A stretch of DNA of 64,000 nt, from contig NZ_SMDQ01000019.1 of NCBI RefSeq assembly GCF_012911975.1, positions 1 through 64,000 of the forward strand, in the 5' to 3' direction. The position numbers were made by a program, and so were the translations under genes. The notes beneath the pieces were generated by a model. That model made no database searches and was not told the origin of the DNA. It was given only the letters and a program-made list of their open reading frames with translations. The DNA is from Nodosilinea sp. P-1105. GTDB lineage: Bacteria > Cyanobacteriota > Cyanobacteriia > Phormidesmidales > Phormidesmidaceae. How positions within the stretch are numbered: the stretch's first letter is position 1; each line of letters starts with the position of its first letter. Shown one piece after another: positions 62,562 to 64,000 of the stretch.

Positions 62562-63061
62562 ACCGTCAGTACAGATCCCTGGGTTCTGGCTGGAGAAGCT
62601 CCAAAATTCGTGGTCGATAAGGTCAATACTTCAGGGAGCTTGACCTACTGTACCAGTGCTCTAGCTTCTGACCCGCCCTTCGACAAAATAGTGAAGTGTG
62701 CAGAGAGCAATCACAAAAAAGGCTCAGCTGTCCGAGGCTGAGCCCATGGGTAAAGGATGGATTAAACGGGTTAATTTAAGGGTTTGATTTAACGGCTTGA
62801 TTTATCGGTTGTGTAACCTAGTACCGTCAATGATAACAATGGGATCCGCGAACTGAGATATCCTGCTGGATTTAGTTAGCGAATCTTGACATTGTCGATA
62901 CTGGCTTTATCGTAAGCTAGTTTTTCGTGAGCTTCGGTTACAACCGCTACCTGAGATCGGCCTTAGGCTCAGCCAAAGCGATGTTGGTATGCTGGGGGCA
63001 AGAAGCCTCTGGGAGGAGCAAGTCTGACCGTTATGGTTCACAGCAACTATCTCCGCCCCGC
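62562..63061. other. Intergenic region, no intact gene seen
   Basis: Contains the minus-strand terminator at 62715-62744 and an AT-rich patch of GGTTTGATTTAACGGCTTG type units (about 62760-62815). A + strand frame opens at 62927 and leads into the Uma2 remnant; its first 45 codons have no domain. Confidence 0.5.
62715..62744 (-). terminator. Rho-independent terminator on the minus strand
   Basis: On the minus strand GGCTCAGC/GCTGAGCC gives an 8-bp stem with an 8-nt loop, followed by six T. The nearest minus-strand gene upstream is the photolyase, about 595 bp away; a small RNA is an alternative source. Confidence 0.75.
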
Positions 63062-63250
63062 CTCCGAACCCTGGGGCTGGGATTAGGAATCTGGCAGGGG
63101 GAGTACCAGGACATTCAGGGGGCTTGGCTGCGGTGGTATGGCGGCGATCGCCACTGGATAGCCACCCCAGAGGACCAGGCCACCCAGGAGCGGCAGCGGG
63201 CCGAACGGTTAGCGACTAAGCTCCGGGAGTTGGGGGTTGAGCCTGAGTAA
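63062..63250 (+). pseudogene. C-terminal remnant of a Uma2 family endonuclease gene
   Basis: 62 codons resemble the C-terminal tail of Uma2 (DUF820, PD-(D/E)XK fold) proteins: LGLGLGIWQGEY, LRWYGGDRHWIATPEDQA, ERQRAERLATKLRELGVEPE. The catalytic domain, normally about 130 residues N-terminal to this, is absent. The frame continues 45 codons upstream to 62927 without resemblance. Uma2 genes are multi-copy and often decayed in cyanobacteria. Confidence 0.7.
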
Positions 63251-63338
63251 TCAGTAGCTCCATGTGCGCGAGCGGTGGGTTACGGCGGAGCGATGATTTA
63301 GCGCTGTGGCAGAGGAGATGGGGGCCGCCTCACCCACC

Positions 63339-64000
63339 CTACTGGTGGTCTAAGGCGGCATTGTAGGTGGCTTCATTCGTCTTGACCGACTTGGCCAAAT
63401 CCACGATTGGCTGGGGATAGTCCACCCCGATCTGCACCTGAAAGCGTTTTTGCTCCACCGGCAGCAGTTGCCAGGGGGTATGCACCTTGGCGGCGGGCAC
63501 CTGCCGTAGTTCCGGCAGCCAGTGCTTGACGTAGGTGCCGTCGGGGTCGTAGTCCTTGGCCTGTTTGGGGATGTTGAAATAGCGGAACCCCCGGGCGTCG
63601 TTGCCCACCCCAGCGGTATAGTTCCAGTTGCCGTAGTTGCTGCACACGTCGTAATCAACCAGCTGCGACTCAAACCACTCGGCCCCCATGCGCCAGTCGA
63701 TACCAAGGTTTTTGGTCAGAAAACTGGCTACGTTCTGTCGCCCTCGGTTGGACATAAACCCAGTCTGGGCCAGTTCCCGCATGTTGGCATCCACCAGGGG
63801 AAACCCCGTGCGGCCCTGGCGCCAGGCGTCGAACCTGGGCCAGTCTTGCTTCCAGGCGATGTTCAGCCCCCGCAGGCCAGAGGGATAGAATACGCGATCG
63901 CCGTGTTGAGCGCAGACAAAGCGAAAATAGTCCCGCCACAGGAGCTCAAACACCAGCCAGTAGGTAGAGTCGTTCTGCACTCGCTCCTGTTCGTAGTGCT
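63339..64000 (-). CDS. DASH-family cryptochrome/photolyase, C-terminal part (partial)
   Basis: A flavoprotein of the photolyase/cryptochrome superfamily, truncated by the window end; about 220 C-terminal residues are seen, and the frame remains open beyond 64000. FAD-binding domain motifs are [68 protein letters not shown] and [13 protein letters not shown]. The RQNVASFL and [11 protein letters not shown] features are typical of the DASH group, which repairs single-stranded DNA. Confidence 0.93.
   Translation of the reverse strand, partial: HYEQERVQNDSTYWLVFELLWRDYFRFVCAQHGDRVFYPSGLRGLNIAWKQDWPRFDAWRQGRTGFPLVDANMRELAQTGFMSNRGRQNVASFLTKNLGIDWRMGAEWFESQLVDYDVCSNYGNWNYTAGVGNDARGFRYFNIPKQAKDYDPDGTYVKHWLPELRQVPAAKVHTPWQLLPVEQKRFQVQIGVDYPQPIVDLAKSVKTNEATYNAALDHQ

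Overview
The window is cyanobacterial chromosome, most likely from a filamentous, non-marine-picoplankton lineage (Leptolyngbya/Nodosilinea/Phormidium-like; this placement is inference). The evidence is a split DnaE intein at the dnaE C-half, cyanobacteria-specific families (PAM68, DUF3727, DUF4330, CruF, a HetZ-related protein, a Cdv3-like protein, solanesyl diphosphate synthase beside murI), an aa3-type ctaCDE oxidase operon, and very frequent GCGATCGC (HIP1) octamers. No rRNA, tRNA or CRISPR array was seen.

Layout. 1-16.2 kb: housekeeping genes in short mixed-strand units (pyrB, a GerM-like lipoprotein, 3-methyladenine DNA glycosylase, a beta-CASP hydrolase, a SPOR protein, a PspA/IM30 protein, a PAS-GGDEF cyclase, malate dehydrogenase, cytosine deaminase, bioB, DUF4330, an M48 protease, coaX). 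16.2-27.5 kb: an accessory island of lower gene density and partly very AT-rich DNA. It holds a LuxR-type regulator, four proteins that share what looks like one undescribed all-beta (Ig-like) module, one of them fused behind a SMI1/KNR4 (SUKH) domain, a membrane-anchored TPR protein, a two-TM Nudix protein and a further unknown. This is the best candidate here for an undescribed system. 27.5-34.5 kb: YggT, upp, a YkvA-type DUF1232 protein, the TIGR02587/TIGR02588 pair, an FKBP isomerase and dnaE-C with its intein. 34.7-38.2 kb: the ctaC-D-E operon on the minus strand. 39-48.5 kb: a group 2 sigma factor, murI, sds, a CYTH protein, cruF-cruG (myxoxanthophyll-type carotenoid glycosides) and a GNAT enzyme. 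48.5-51.6 kb: a ruvX-DUF3727-mltG-yqeG run. 52.3-57.2 kb: proB, a sugar transferase, a HetZ-related protein and an ATPase-less GspE/PilB-like protein. 57.3-60.2 kb: a minus-strand coaD-cdv3-ruvA-rpsO-PAM68 cluster. 60.4-64 kb: GNAT, miaE, a TenA-family protein, an Uma2 remnant and the 3' part of a DASH-type cryptochrome/photolyase that runs off the window.

Intergenic DNA carries at least six dispersed repeat families, several of them palindromic, mosaic, or placed directly against start codons. Start codons were chosen by Shine-Dalgarno spacing and by usual family length where the longest frame was implausible. Family names come from recognition of motifs, not from database searches.
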